Assembly: GCA_017416915.1 (NCBI GenBank)
Contig: JAFQAN010000005.1
Location: 62,001 to 126,000, forward strand
Direction of reading: 5' to 3'
Source of the DNA: Alistipes sp.
GTDB lineage: Bacteria; Bacteroidota; Bacteroidia; Bacteroidales; Rikenellaceae
Length of the DNA stretch: 64,000 nucleotides
The translations under genes and the position numbers were made by a program. Shown piece by piece: positions 9,791-18,150 of the stretch. The first letter of the stretch is position 1, and the number at the start of each line of letters is the position of its first letter. The notes below the pieces were generated by a model. The model did not search any database and was not told the DNA's origin. It saw only the letters and a list, made by a program, of their open reading frames with translations.

Positions 9791-10036
9791 CTACTCTCTA
9801 TTTGACTTGCTCTTCTGGCGATTGTACTCCTCAACAAGGCTCCTACCCATATATTTGGCAGTATCCTCTACCGACTTATATGCGCCAACCGTCGCATCCT
9901 CTACCGCCTTGTAGCCACCGACAACGCCATTCTCAATAGCCTTGTAACCGCGTACAACCGTGTTCTCAATGCCGATGTAGGCACTAACTACACCCTCTTT
10001 GAGACCCTTTTTGCTCTTCTTGCTCTTTTTCTCCAT
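9791..10036 (-). CDS. Small repetitive protein of unknown function
   Basis: The 81-aa product starts with a lysine-rich segment (MEKKSKKSKKGLKEG). It is then built of about four imperfect ~11-residue repeats with the pattern VV-x-GYKAIEN (for example VVRGYKAIEN, VVGGYKAVED, TVGAYKSVED). Similar VVGGYKKIED repeats occur in small proteins of Firmicutes, so this may be a distant member of that uncharacterised group. No signal peptide or membrane segment is visible. The minus-strand TATCTTTG box at 10078-10085 is a good -7 element for it. The repeats are amphipathic and probably helical. Confidence 0.72.
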   Translation of the reverse strand: MEKKSKKSKKGLKEGVVSAYIGIENTVVRGYKAIENGVVGGYKAVEDATVGAYKSVEDTAKYMGRSLVEEYNRQKSKSNRE

Positions 10037-10126
10037 AACTCTATATTTTAATTAAACATTTGTTTTGTTTCACGGTGCAAAGATAGAGTAAAGCACTGCG
10101 GCTGAAAAGGGGTAATTTTCCGAATA

Positions 10127-10229
10127 ATTGGACTTTTATTCCTATTATTTATTGCGGATAGGAATAAAAGTAGTATATTTGTGGAGTAATAAGAGTATTA
10201 TTCCAATTTAATAAGAATATTAGTCCAAT
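10127..10229 (+). promoter_or_regulatory. araC promoter with candidate AraC operator half-sites
   Basis: A TTG at 10152-10154 and TATATTTG at 10174-10181, 19 bp apart, form a textbook Bacteroidota promoter. CTTTTATTCC (10133-10142) and GGAATAAAAG (10161-10170) are a perfect inverted repeat flanking and overlapping the -33 region. ATTGGACT (10127-10134) is the inverse of AGTCCAAT found downstream. TATTATTCCAAT (10196-10207) and TATTAGTCCAAT (10218-10229) are direct repeats 22 bp apart, just after the start site and touching the ATG. This pattern suggests autoregulation. Confidence 0.7.
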
Positions 10230-11100
10230 GAGTGCAACTCTCTCTCAGACCCTTGACAGCTACATTGCTGCGGGACACGGTGGTAAGATTTGCAGTATCG
10301 ACGGCGACTTTGCTGTGTTGGTTAATCCGTCGTTCGATGTGCTACCCAACCACCCGTATCGCTCCCCGTTGGTGGTGGCGGTATATTGCAAGCGCGGACA
10401 CGGAAAGGGGCGTATAAATGCTCGTACGTTTGATATTGCACAGCACAGCTACTTCGTCGTGTTACCAAGTCAGATAACCGAGCTTATCGACGTTAGCGAT
10501 GACTTCGAGGCAACCTATGTTATTATGAGCGAAGAGTTTGTGTCGAGCATAAGCTTTGGCAATACGTTCAGCCTACGCAAAACGGTTACGGAGCATCCCC
10601 ACGTTGTGTTGGGCGAGCGTGCGCGTGAGGCATTCGAGGGTTATGTTGCGATGTGTGCCAACCTGATACCCATCGAGAGTAACCCGCACCGCTTGGAGAT
10701 ACTGCGTCTGCTGACCCACGCCTTCTTCCTCGGCTTGGGCTACTTCATCCACGAGACACCATCGGCAGACACCAACACGCGCAGTAGTAACATCACCAAC
10801 GAGTTTATACGTCTTGTCGAGAGCGACTACCGCGAGCATCGCGACTTAGCATACTACGCTGAGCGAATGGGTCTTACGGCGAAGTACCTCTCGACGGTGG
10901 TCAAGCAGTCGAGTGGCAAGAGCGCGGTGGAGTGGATAGAAAAGTACGTAACGCTCGACGCCACAACGCAGCTTACCTCCACCTCGCGGACCATTAAGGA
11001 GATAGCATACGACCTAAATTTCCCGTCGCAATCCTTCTTTGGCAAATATTTCTGCCGCGTGGTGGGCGTGTCGCCCGCAAAGTATCGAAGCGAACATTAG
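10228..11100 (+). CDS. AraC family transcriptional regulator
   Basis: The 290-aa protein has an N-terminal cupin-like sensing part (residues ~20-110) and a C-terminal AraC-type double helix-turn-helix (residues ~190-288). The latter shows DLAYYAERMGLTAKYLSTVV and the second helix pair IKEIAYDLNFPSQSFFGKYF with the closing GVSPAKYR. Such proteins bind direct-repeat half-sites, which are present in its own leader. No obvious metabolic target is adjacent; lpxB downstream has its own promoter. The ligand is unknown. Confidence 0.93.
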   Translation: MSATLSQTLDSYIAAGHGGKICSIDGDFAVLVNPSFDVLPNHPYRSPLVVAVYCKRGHGKGRINARTFDIAQHSYFVVLPSQITELIDVSDDFEATYVIMSEEFVSSISFGNTFSLRKTVTEHPHVVLGERAREAFEGYVAMCANLIPIESNPHRLEILRLLTHAFFLGLGYFIHETPSADTNTRSSNITNEFIRLVESDYREHRDLAYYAERMGLTAKYLSTVVKQSSGKSAVEWIEKYVTLDATTQLTSTSRTIKEIAYDLNFPSQSFFGKYFCRVVGVSPAKYRSEH

Positions 11101-11121
11101 TGGCGTTATAGGGTCGCAATA

Positions 11122-11153
11122 TTGCTCAGTTTAAGAATAAAAATGTATCTTTG
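11122..11153 (+). promoter_or_regulatory. Promoter for lpxB
   Basis: TTG at 11122-11124 and TATCTTTG at 11146-11153 are separated by 21 bp, matching the Bacteroidota sigma consensus. The expected transcript start is about 11160, giving a leader of under 20 nt before the lpxB ATG. Confidence 0.75.
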
Positions 11154-11176
11154 TAGGGTTATTATATAATATAGGT

Positions 11177-12307
11177 ATGAAGTACTATATCATTGCTGGC
11201 GAGCCGTCGGGCGATTTACACGGGTCAAACCTTATAAAAGGCATCCTCGCCGAGGATGGCGAGGCGCAGCTGCGCTTCTGGGGCGGCGACCTTATGGCGG
11301 AGGCTGGTGGACGCGAAAACCTCGTTAAACACTACCGCGAGACCTCGTTTTTTGGTATCGGTCAGGTGCTGAAAAACTACTCGACCATACGCCGTCAGAT
11401 GGCTGAGTGCAAAAGAGATATTATCAGCTATGCCCCTGACGTATTAATACTTATCGACTATCCAGGTTTCAATATGCGTATTGCCGAGGCGATGCACAAG
11501 GCGGGTATCAAGGTCTTCTACTATATAGCGCCCAAGGTGTGGGCGTGGCGCGAGTATCGAGCAAAACGCATACGTAAGTATGTCGATAGGCTCTACTGCA
11601 TCTTCCCCTTCGAGCAGAGCTACTTCCCGAAGTGGGGCATTGAGCCTGTCTTCTGCGGTAACCCCCTTACCGACTCTATTGCCCAGCAGCGCTCCTCGTG
11701 GCACACGAAGGAGGAGTTTTGTGAGGCAAACAACCTCGATAATAGACCTATTGTGGCACTCTTGGCGGGGTCGCGCCGCTCCGAGATACGTGATAATCTG
11801 CCCGATATGGTGGCGCTGTCGCGCGAATTTCCGAGCCACACGTTCGTCCTTGCGGGTGTCGATTGGATAGAGCGCGAATATTACGACAGGTATCTGGCAG
11901 GTAGCGACGTAAAGTTTGTCTGTGGTAAGACCTACGAGTTGCTGTCGGTGGCAGATGCGGCGGTGGTAACATCGGGTACGGCGACCCTCGAAACGGCACT
12001 TATAGGCACTCCCGAGGTGGTGTTATACCATACCGTGTGGCTCTACGAGAAGTTGCGTCCCTATGTACTCAAAGTACCCTACATATCGCTCGTAAATCTC
12101 AACCTCGACCGCGAGGCAGTAAAGGAGATTGTGCGCTCAAAGTTCGATCTCGGTGAGGCTCGCGAGGAGCTTGCCTCTATCCTTACAGGGGGTAGCCGCC
12201 GAGAGCGGATGTTGGCAGATTTTGACGAGCTGCGCGAGAAAATGGGTGGCGAGGGTGCTTCGTTGCGCTTTGCAAAAGATATGGTTAAAACCTTAAAACA
12301 GAGATAG
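11177..12307 (+). CDS. lpxB: Lipid-A-disaccharide synthase
   Basis: LpxB condenses UDP-2,3-diacylglucosamine with 2,3-diacylglucosamine 1-phosphate to form the lipid A disaccharide at the inner membrane. The 376-aa length is normal. Family motifs include the N-terminal YYIIAGEPSGDLHGSNL, DVLILIDYPGFNMRIA, YYIAPKVWAWRE, PVFCGNPLTD, LLAGSRRSEI and VTSGTATLETAL. Its stop codon directly abuts the ATG of the next gene. Confidence 0.96.
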   Translation: MKYYIIAGEPSGDLHGSNLIKGILAEDGEAQLRFWGGDLMAEAGGRENLVKHYRETSFFGIGQVLKNYSTIRRQMAECKRDIISYAPDVLILIDYPGFNMRIAEAMHKAGIKVFYYIAPKVWAWREYRAKRIRKYVDRLYCIFPFEQSYFPKWGIEPVFCGNPLTDSIAQQRSSWHTKEEFCEANNLDNRPIVALLAGSRRSEIRDNLPDMVALSREFPSHTFVLAGVDWIEREYYDRYLAGSDVKFVCGKTYELLSVADAAVVTSGTATLETALIGTPEVVLYHTVWLYEKLRPYVLKVPYISLVNLNLDREAVKEIVRSKFDLGEAREELASILTGGSRRERMLADFDELREKMGGEGASLRFAKDMVKTLKQR

Positions 12308-12883
12308 ATGAAACTTATAAACATCATAAACAATTACGCTAAGGATGCCGCTACGCCTCAGTTCTATTTGAAGGCAGATACGGCGCTACTGCGTAATAAT
12401 GACGCCTTCTATATCCCCGATGGCGTTGGGCGTGTGGTTGCCGAGCCACATATCGTGCTGCGCGTGTCGCGATTGGCGAAGTGTGTTGGCGAGCGCTTTG
12501 CTCCGCGTTGCTACGACGCTGTTATGGGCGGTGTTACGTTCACGGCACAGGATAGGCTTGATGCACTCCGCGCGGCGGGGTTGCCGTGGGATGAGGCGGT
12601 GGGCTTCGACCACTCGTCGGCGCTGTCGCTCGATGCTCTGTCGCGTGATGCGGCATTGGAGGGTGCGCGCCTCTTTGTCAATGGCGAGGAGCGTGCGCGT
12701 ATATCGCTCGATAAGATGCAGTTCTCGCCCGACCGCATCGTTAGCCGTCTCTCGGAGGCGATGACACTGCGCATCGGCGACCTCATATTTTTGGGTGCGG
12801 CAGAGAGGGTAGATGTCGTGGCGGGAGATAACTATCGGCTTACGATTGGCGATAGGGTGTTGCTCGACTTCGATATCAAGTGA
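12308..12883 (+). CDS. Fumarylacetoacetate hydrolase-fold protein with altered metal site
   Basis: The 191-aa protein resembles the short FAH-family proteins of Bacteroidota: FYLKADTALLRNNDAFYIPD near the N-terminus, then an FAH core with GGVTFTAQDR and a C-terminal GDLIFLGAAERVDVVAGD. In active relatives the acidic metal ligands are the two Glu of a YEVEL-type motif and an Asp in a motif like GIDFTARD. Here the corresponding positions read AEPHIV (second Glu to His) and GVTFTAQD (Asp to Thr). It may be catalytically changed or inactive. It follows lpxB with zero spacing. Confidence 0.82.
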   Translation: MKLINIINNYAKDAATPQFYLKADTALLRNNDAFYIPDGVGRVVAEPHIVLRVSRLAKCVGERFAPRCYDAVMGGVTFTAQDRLDALRAAGLPWDEAVGFDHSSALSLDALSRDAALEGARLFVNGEERARISLDKMQFSPDRIVSRLSEAMTLRIGDLIFLGAAERVDVVAGDNYRLTIGDRVLLDFDIK

Positions 12884-12981
12884 TTGGATAGTATATTAAC
12901 GTACTATATTTTTAGCCGTTTTTAGAATAAAATTGCCGATTTTTTATATATTTGCATACGCAAACATAAATTAGTGTGGTT

Positions 12982-14928
12982 ATGAGAATTTCAAAGTATC
13001 TGTATAGCATTGTAGCGCTGGTTGTTTTGTTATCTGTCAGCGCCTGTGGCGAGGAGCAGCCCGCGCCCGTACCGCCAGTAGCAAAGAGCGAAATAACGCT
13101 GGATAAGTCTGTCGTGGAGGTATCGGCAGCAGGAGGCGAGTGTAAGGTTGATTACTTCATCGAAAATCGTGTCGAGGATGCCGAGTTGGAGCTTACCTCT
13201 AATGCCGATTGGGTGGACGATTTAGTGGTGTCGCACACATTTGTCGGTTTTACCGTAGCGGCAAATGAGGGTGCTGAGCGTGATGCGCAGATAACGCTGA
13301 GTTACAACGGAGAGAGTGCCACGATTGATATACATCAGGCGGAGTATAGTGCTAACCGCCCATTTACTATCACCATCGAATCGCTATCTTCGACAACGTG
13401 TGTTACGCGAGTTGATGCGGTGGACGATACGATGGACTACATTATGTATCTGTCCGAGGTGTCCTATTTTTCCGATAACGGCATAACTACTGCCGAAGAG
13501 TTGTTGGAGGACGACTATCAGGCATTTATCGGAGGTGCGTTGTTTGACGAAATTACGGTTAAGGAGTATCTGCGCAAGTATAAGGCTCTCTTCTCGGGTA
13601 CTACTCGTGTTGAGTGGAGCAATCTTAGACCTGGTGTCAAGTCTGTCCTATATGTCTATGGTGTAGAGTTTAACGATGATGGGTCAGACTATGAGGTTGT
13701 TACAGATATTGTCTTCGAGGTAATAGAGCCACAAATGGCAGAGCTATACGATGTGGAGTTCGATGTTACGTTGGATATTGAAGGTCCCGATGTGGAGTTC
13801 GATGTCGATACGAACGGCTGGGAGGGCCACTACGCTATCGAGGTGATGACGCCCGAGCATCAGCTATACCTCGATGAGGGCGCCGAGGTGGACGACGCCT
13901 ACTGTAACAAGTTGTCTATGTGGTGGATGAACAACTGCGACGTCTATCGTATGTATCTGGGTATGTCCAATAACGACATTCTCGATACGTTCTGCTACAA
14001 GGGCAGTGGACGTAACTCTAAGGAGCTTGCCGCAACAACCTCTTACGCAGCTTTGGTCTTTGCCATTGAGGAGCGCGAAGGCGTATTGCAGGTGGTGTCG
14101 CGCCCTGAGCTGTTGTACTTTACGACGGGCGGTGTTGAGCCATCTGATATGCAGATAAGTTTTGAGATTGATAATCTACATTCGCGAGTTATCGACGTGT
14201 GTGTTGTGCCTACGGTCGATGACGATAAGTACCTCTTCCTGCTTACGCCCACATCGTACATTACCTCGACGAGTAATCAGGATATAATCGAGGAGATTAT
14301 CAATGATTATATATCTTATGCCTACTTCTTTAAGGGTCCGCAGACGATGCACATATCGACGCTTAAACCCGAGGAGGAGTACTCGATGTTTGCCTTTGGT
14401 CTGCACGGCTCGGTAGTTACTACGCCGCTGTTCCGTTGCGATTTTACCACCGAGGCTGCCGCCGCTGGAACGGTAAATGTCGAGAGGGTCGAGATTGGAG
14501 GTCCGTACAACCCTGGCGACTTGGCAGAGGCGATGCCCGAGCTGTATGGTAGATATGCCTCGTATGCTGATGAGTGTTATATTATATCGATGCAGACAAT
14601 CACCGATGCCCCCTCGCGCGAGAAGTTCTATATGTGTTGGGATTGCGTTACGTATGACTATTATTCGGTTAGGCAGCCAAGTATTATCCTCGATGACCTT
14701 ATCGCCTTTTATTGTGAGCCAGTAGGTCTGTCGATTTGCTCGTTTGGTGAGGAGTATCTTGTCTCGGGAGTGGCAATGGATGAGTGTGGTAACCTTAGTG
14801 AGATGTGGCTATCAGAGCGATTTGCATATACCGCAGATGACTATGTGCCTGTCGATGACCTTGTCGAGAAGCTGCGCGCACAGCCTGCCACCTCGCACGT
14901 CGCAGAGAGCCTTGTATATAGTAGATAA
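12982..14928 (+). CDS. BACON-like surface lipoprotein, paralogue 1 of 4
   Basis: The product (648 aa from the ATG at 12982; a GTG six bases earlier is less likely) begins with a lipoprotein signal, lipobox VSAC. A BACON-like beta-sandwich follows at about residues 35-120, with the TSNADWVDDL and ATIDIHQAE landmarks. It then holds two copies of a domain of unknown function recognised by the ITTAEELLEDDYQAF helix, and ends with repeats of a YFTTG/F(T)TEAA-linked beta domain. It is the first of four tandem relatives. TATATTTG at 12947-12954 is a likely -7 box. Confidence 0.85.
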   Translation: MRISKYLYSIVALVVLLSVSACGEEQPAPVPPVAKSEITLDKSVVEVSAAGGECKVDYFIENRVEDAELELTSNADWVDDLVVSHTFVGFTVAANEGAERDAQITLSYNGESATIDIHQAEYSANRPFTITIESLSSTTCVTRVDAVDDTMDYIMYLSEVSYFSDNGITTAEELLEDDYQAFIGGALFDEITVKEYLRKYKALFSGTTRVEWSNLRPGVKSVLYVYGVEFNDDGSDYEVVTDIVFEVIEPQMAELYDVEFDVTLDIEGPDVEFDVDTNGWEGHYAIEVMTPEHQLYLDEGAEVDDAYCNKLSMWWMNNCDVYRMYLGMSNNDILDTFCYKGSGRNSKELAATTSYAALVFAIEEREGVLQVVSRPELLYFTTGGVEPSDMQISFEIDNLHSRVIDVCVVPTVDDDKYLFLLTPTSYITSTSNQDIIEEIINDYISYAYFFKGPQTMHISTLKPEEEYSMFAFGLHGSVVTTPLFRCDFTTEAAAAGTVNVERVEIGGPYNPGDLAEAMPELYGRYASYADECYIISMQTITDAPSREKFYMCWDCVTYDYYSVRQPSIILDDLIAFYCEPVGLSICSFGEEYLVSGVAMDECGNLSEMWLSERFAYTADDYVPVDDLVEKLRAQPATSHVAESLVYSR

Positions 14929-14948
14929 TCAGCAAAATAATAATTCGG

Positions 14949-16919
14949 ATGTTTATGAGACGTCTTTCATTAGTTAAGATTATACTTCCCATAGCACTTG
15001 TCGTTGCTATGGTTGGTTGCGAGGAGGAGGCCCCTGTTACGCCTCCCGAGGATGGTACTACGCGTATCGAGTACGCCAGTACAGAGATTGAGGTGGCTGC
15101 TCTTGGCGGCGACTACTCTATGGGCTACGTCATACACAATGGCATTGATGGCATAAAGCCTGTGCCTCAGGCGAATGTACCGTGGATAAAAAATATGCGA
15201 GCCGATGAGAGCAACATCTACTTTACGGTAGAGGCTAATCCTCACTTCGAAGGTCGCTCAACAAAGATTGACCTTAAATATCCAGGTGTTGATGTTCCAG
15301 TGTTGCTCACCGTCAGCCAAGCCGCTGTCGAGGAGCAGATGTTCACCATTGAGTTGGTTGAAAAGGACGTTAGTACCTGCACAACGAAGATTGTGCCACA
15401 GGATGCCGAGATGATATATGTGGCTTATGGTTCGAGCGTCGATTATATGTACGAAATGGGTATAGAGACGCCAGAGGCACTCTTCGAGGATGACTTTAAC
15501 TATTTTAACGCCTTTGCCGAGAAGTACGAATCGGTGTTAGTACCCTTTATGCTTGCCAACAACTTTGCGCACATAGGGCAGAAGAGCGTTACTTGGGCAG
15601 GATTGAGCATCGGCAACCCCTTTGTGATATATGTCTATGGCATTACGCCCTCTGAGGATAACACCAGCTACGAGATAGCGACACCGATATACCATATCAT
15701 AGTTACTCCTACGTCGGAGGATATGCTTCATATCGACTTTGAGATGTCTTACGAGATAAATGGAGCTGAGGTTAAGCATACCGTAAAACCCGTCGATTGG
15801 ACAGGTGCATATTACTATGAGTACTTCCCCGAGGGCAGTAACTACTATTACCCCGAGGAGTTGGAGGTTACCGATACCTATATTGGCTCGGTAATAAGTG
15901 ATTGGCAGCAATTTATGGATGTATATCTCGACTTTGGATACTCGGGAGGAGCCATTATGGATATGGCGTGTAGTAGAGGCACCTATACCAAGAGCGAAGT
16001 GTTGCTCGCAAACACCAAGTATATGGCTCAGGCATACGCCATTGAGCTTGTTAATGGTGTTCCCGAGGTTGTCTCTGTTCCCCAGATTACCTACTTTACC
16101 ACAGGGGATGTACCTCAGTCGAATATGACGTTCGACATCGCTGTCGAGAACTGCTATGTGCGCGTTGCCGACATCGTTGTTACGCCATCGACCGACGATG
16201 AGCCATATTGTGCATATCTGTTGCCTAAGGCACACGTCCCCGAGGGTAGTAATGAGGACATTGCAGATTGGCTGTTGGCTAACCTTAACTCGAAGCTGAC
16301 CTATGGCACGTTGCGTGAGCATGTGAACACCTTGTCGCCCGAGACAGAGTATTCGCTGATGGTTGTAGGAATGTTTGGTGGTGTTACAACAACAGAGCTA
16401 TATCGCTACGATTTCACCACAGAAGCGGCAGGCGAGGCCCTCAATAGCGTGGTAAGAGTCGATATTGGAGGTCCATACAGTGCTGCCGAGTTAGCCGAGG
16501 TTGATCCCGAGACCTTTGCCGATGTGGCTATGTATGACGACTATGGTTACTACATTATGTGGGCAGAGATGATAACCCAAGAGCCTACTATTGATATGTT
16601 CTTCCACCACTACGAGCTTAGCAAGATTGCCGAGCTTGGCAATGATGGTATAGTTGCCGATTTGCTTGCGAAGTACCCCTCAAAGGGCGTAACGATGCTC
16701 TCGGGACGTAACGATATTCAATTTGTGATGTGCGGTGTGGCGATGGACTCACGTGGCAATGTTAGCGATTTGTGGATGTCGGATCCGTTCTCGTTCAATT
16801 TGGCAGATAAGCGTCCACGCGAGGAGTTCCTTGCTAAGTTCAACAACCGCACAACCTCGGCGTATAAGCCGTTAGCGGCGAAGAACGAGAGCAGCTTGGT
16901 GTTTTACGATGTGAAGTAA
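14949..16919 (+). CDS. BACON-like surface lipoprotein, paralogue 2 of 4
   Basis: The product is 656 aa; the ATG at 14955 is an equally good start. The lipobox is AMVGC. The layout matches the first paralogue: a BACON-like domain (residues ~35-125), then the unknown domain with IETPEALFEDDFNYF, then beta domains separated by YFTTGDVPQSN and FTTEAAGEAL. It follows the previous gene by 20 bp, so the cluster is one operon. It is probably anchored on the outer membrane. No catalytic motif is visible and the ligand is unknown. Confidence 0.85.
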   Translation: MFMRRLSLVKIILPIALVVAMVGCEEEAPVTPPEDGTTRIEYASTEIEVAALGGDYSMGYVIHNGIDGIKPVPQANVPWIKNMRADESNIYFTVEANPHFEGRSTKIDLKYPGVDVPVLLTVSQAAVEEQMFTIELVEKDVSTCTTKIVPQDAEMIYVAYGSSVDYMYEMGIETPEALFEDDFNYFNAFAEKYESVLVPFMLANNFAHIGQKSVTWAGLSIGNPFVIYVYGITPSEDNTSYEIATPIYHIIVTPTSEDMLHIDFEMSYEINGAEVKHTVKPVDWTGAYYYEYFPEGSNYYYPEELEVTDTYIGSVISDWQQFMDVYLDFGYSGGAIMDMACSRGTYTKSEVLLANTKYMAQAYAIELVNGVPEVVSVPQITYFTTGDVPQSNMTFDIAVENCYVRVADIVVTPSTDDEPYCAYLLPKAHVPEGSNEDIADWLLANLNSKLTYGTLREHVNTLSPETEYSLMVVGMFGGVTTTELYRYDFTTEAAGEALNSVVRVDIGGPYSAAELAEVDPETFADVAMYDDYGYYIMWAEMITQEPTIDMFFHHYELSKIAELGNDGIVADLLAKYPSKGVTMLSGRNDIQFVMCGVAMDSRGNVSDLWMSDPFSFNLADKRPREEFLAKFNNRTTSAYKPLAAKNESSLVFYDVK

Positions 16920-16940
16920 GCGATAATAATTAAACAAAAT

Positions 16941-18113
16941 ATGAAGATGACAAAGATTTTTAGAAAGTTAGCCTTTTTGGGCGTTGTGGCTCTCAGTGCA
17001 ACACTCCTTTACTCGTGTGAAGATAGCGAGCCTAAGCCCCAGGAGCCGCCAGTGGAGGAGACATTACCACATGTTGTTTTGAGCAATACAGCTGTTTGTG
17101 TGCCTTATGATGGCGGTCAGTTCGAGGTGGGCTACACCATCGAAAACCCGCTCGTGGGAGTGGATATTCTCGCCGTATCGGACCAGAAGTGGGTTAATAA
17201 CTTTACCTACGATGGCTCAATGCTACGTTTTACGGTCGATTTCAACAATAGTATGCAGCGCCGTGAGGCAAATGTGTCGGTGCGTTACCCATCTATGAAA
17301 GAGACGGTTACGCTCTTTATCGAGCAGACAGCCCCCGAGAGTCAGGCGTTTAAGTTGGAGGCGTCGGAGCTTACTACGTTGGCGTGTAGGTATCGTGTAA
17401 CACCCAACGATGCTAATGTCTATTATATGGCTCTTTTCGAGGATTCGCAGTACTTCGCGGAGAATGAGATAACCACCGCTGAGGAGCTGTTTAAGGATGA
17501 TTATGAGTACTTTACAGCTGCTGCTGCGGAGAATAACCTGTCGCCTGAGCAGTTCCTAAAACTTGCAGGTATCGTCAATAAGGGCAATATCTCTGTAAAC
17601 GAGGAGTATCTCGTGCCAGGACACAAGTATGTGCTATATGTCTATGGTATCGAGTTTACGGAGGATGGTTACAAGCAGGTGTCGCCCTTGCAGCACCTCG
17701 TTATCGAGACCCCTCTGCCCGAGTTAGAGGATGTCGAGGTTAAGGTAGATGTGTCTGTAAGCCGTATGAATGTCTCGCTGAGCTTAGACCCTGGTACGTG
17801 GAAGGGTCTCTATAACTTCGAGTTTTATGCCGAGACCAGCGACCTCTACTTCCCCGAGGGAGAGGCTGTCCCCGAGGACTTCACGAAGCGTATTGCCTCT
17901 AATTGGATGTGGAATATGTACGACCTCCTCGATAAATATTACACCGTAGATGAGGTAATTAGTATGTATTGCTTCCAGGGAAAGCGCAAGTATAGTCAAG
18001 ACCTTACGCCAGATACTAAGTATATCGTTGTAGCCTACGCCGTGGCGGACTGCGATGGTATGCCTCAGTTGGTGTCGGAGCCAACCGTTACGCACTTTAC
18101 AACGGGCAAGTAG
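16941..18113 (+). CDS. BACON-like surface lipoprotein, paralogue 3 of 4 (short form)
   Basis: The 390-aa product has the lipobox LLYSC, a BACON-like domain (residues ~40-130; SDQKWVNNF and ETVTLFIEQ) and one copy of the unknown domain (ITTAEELFKDDYEYF at about 178-192). It ends at the HFTTGK linker, where the two longer paralogues continue with additional beta domains. It therefore looks like a version lacking the C-terminal half and not like a frameshifted gene. Confidence 0.84.
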   Translation: MKMTKIFRKLAFLGVVALSATLLYSCEDSEPKPQEPPVEETLPHVVLSNTAVCVPYDGGQFEVGYTIENPLVGVDILAVSDQKWVNNFTYDGSMLRFTVDFNNSMQRREANVSVRYPSMKETVTLFIEQTAPESQAFKLEASELTTLACRYRVTPNDANVYYMALFEDSQYFAENEITTAEELFKDDYEYFTAAAAENNLSPEQFLKLAGIVNKGNISVNEEYLVPGHKYVLYVYGIEFTEDGYKQVSPLQHLVIETPLPELEDVEVKVDVSVSRMNVSLSLDPGTWKGLYNFEFYAETSDLYFPEGEAVPEDFTKRIASNWMWNMYDLLDKYYTVDEVISMYCFQGKRKYSQDLTPDTKYIVVAYAVADCDGMPQLVSEPTVTHFTTGK

Positions 18114-18150
18114 CATCCCTAGTAAGTAACTATTATCCATAAGATAGACT

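Noticed and set aside
9410..9939. Overlapping ORFs of ~70-100 codons on both strands in the repeat block
   Set aside because: They are read through 8-, 9- and 10-bp repeats, giving periodic nonsense peptides in several frames at once. Similar ORFs at 42766-42979, 47014-47394, 47870-48265 and 51593-51793 are rejected for the same reason.
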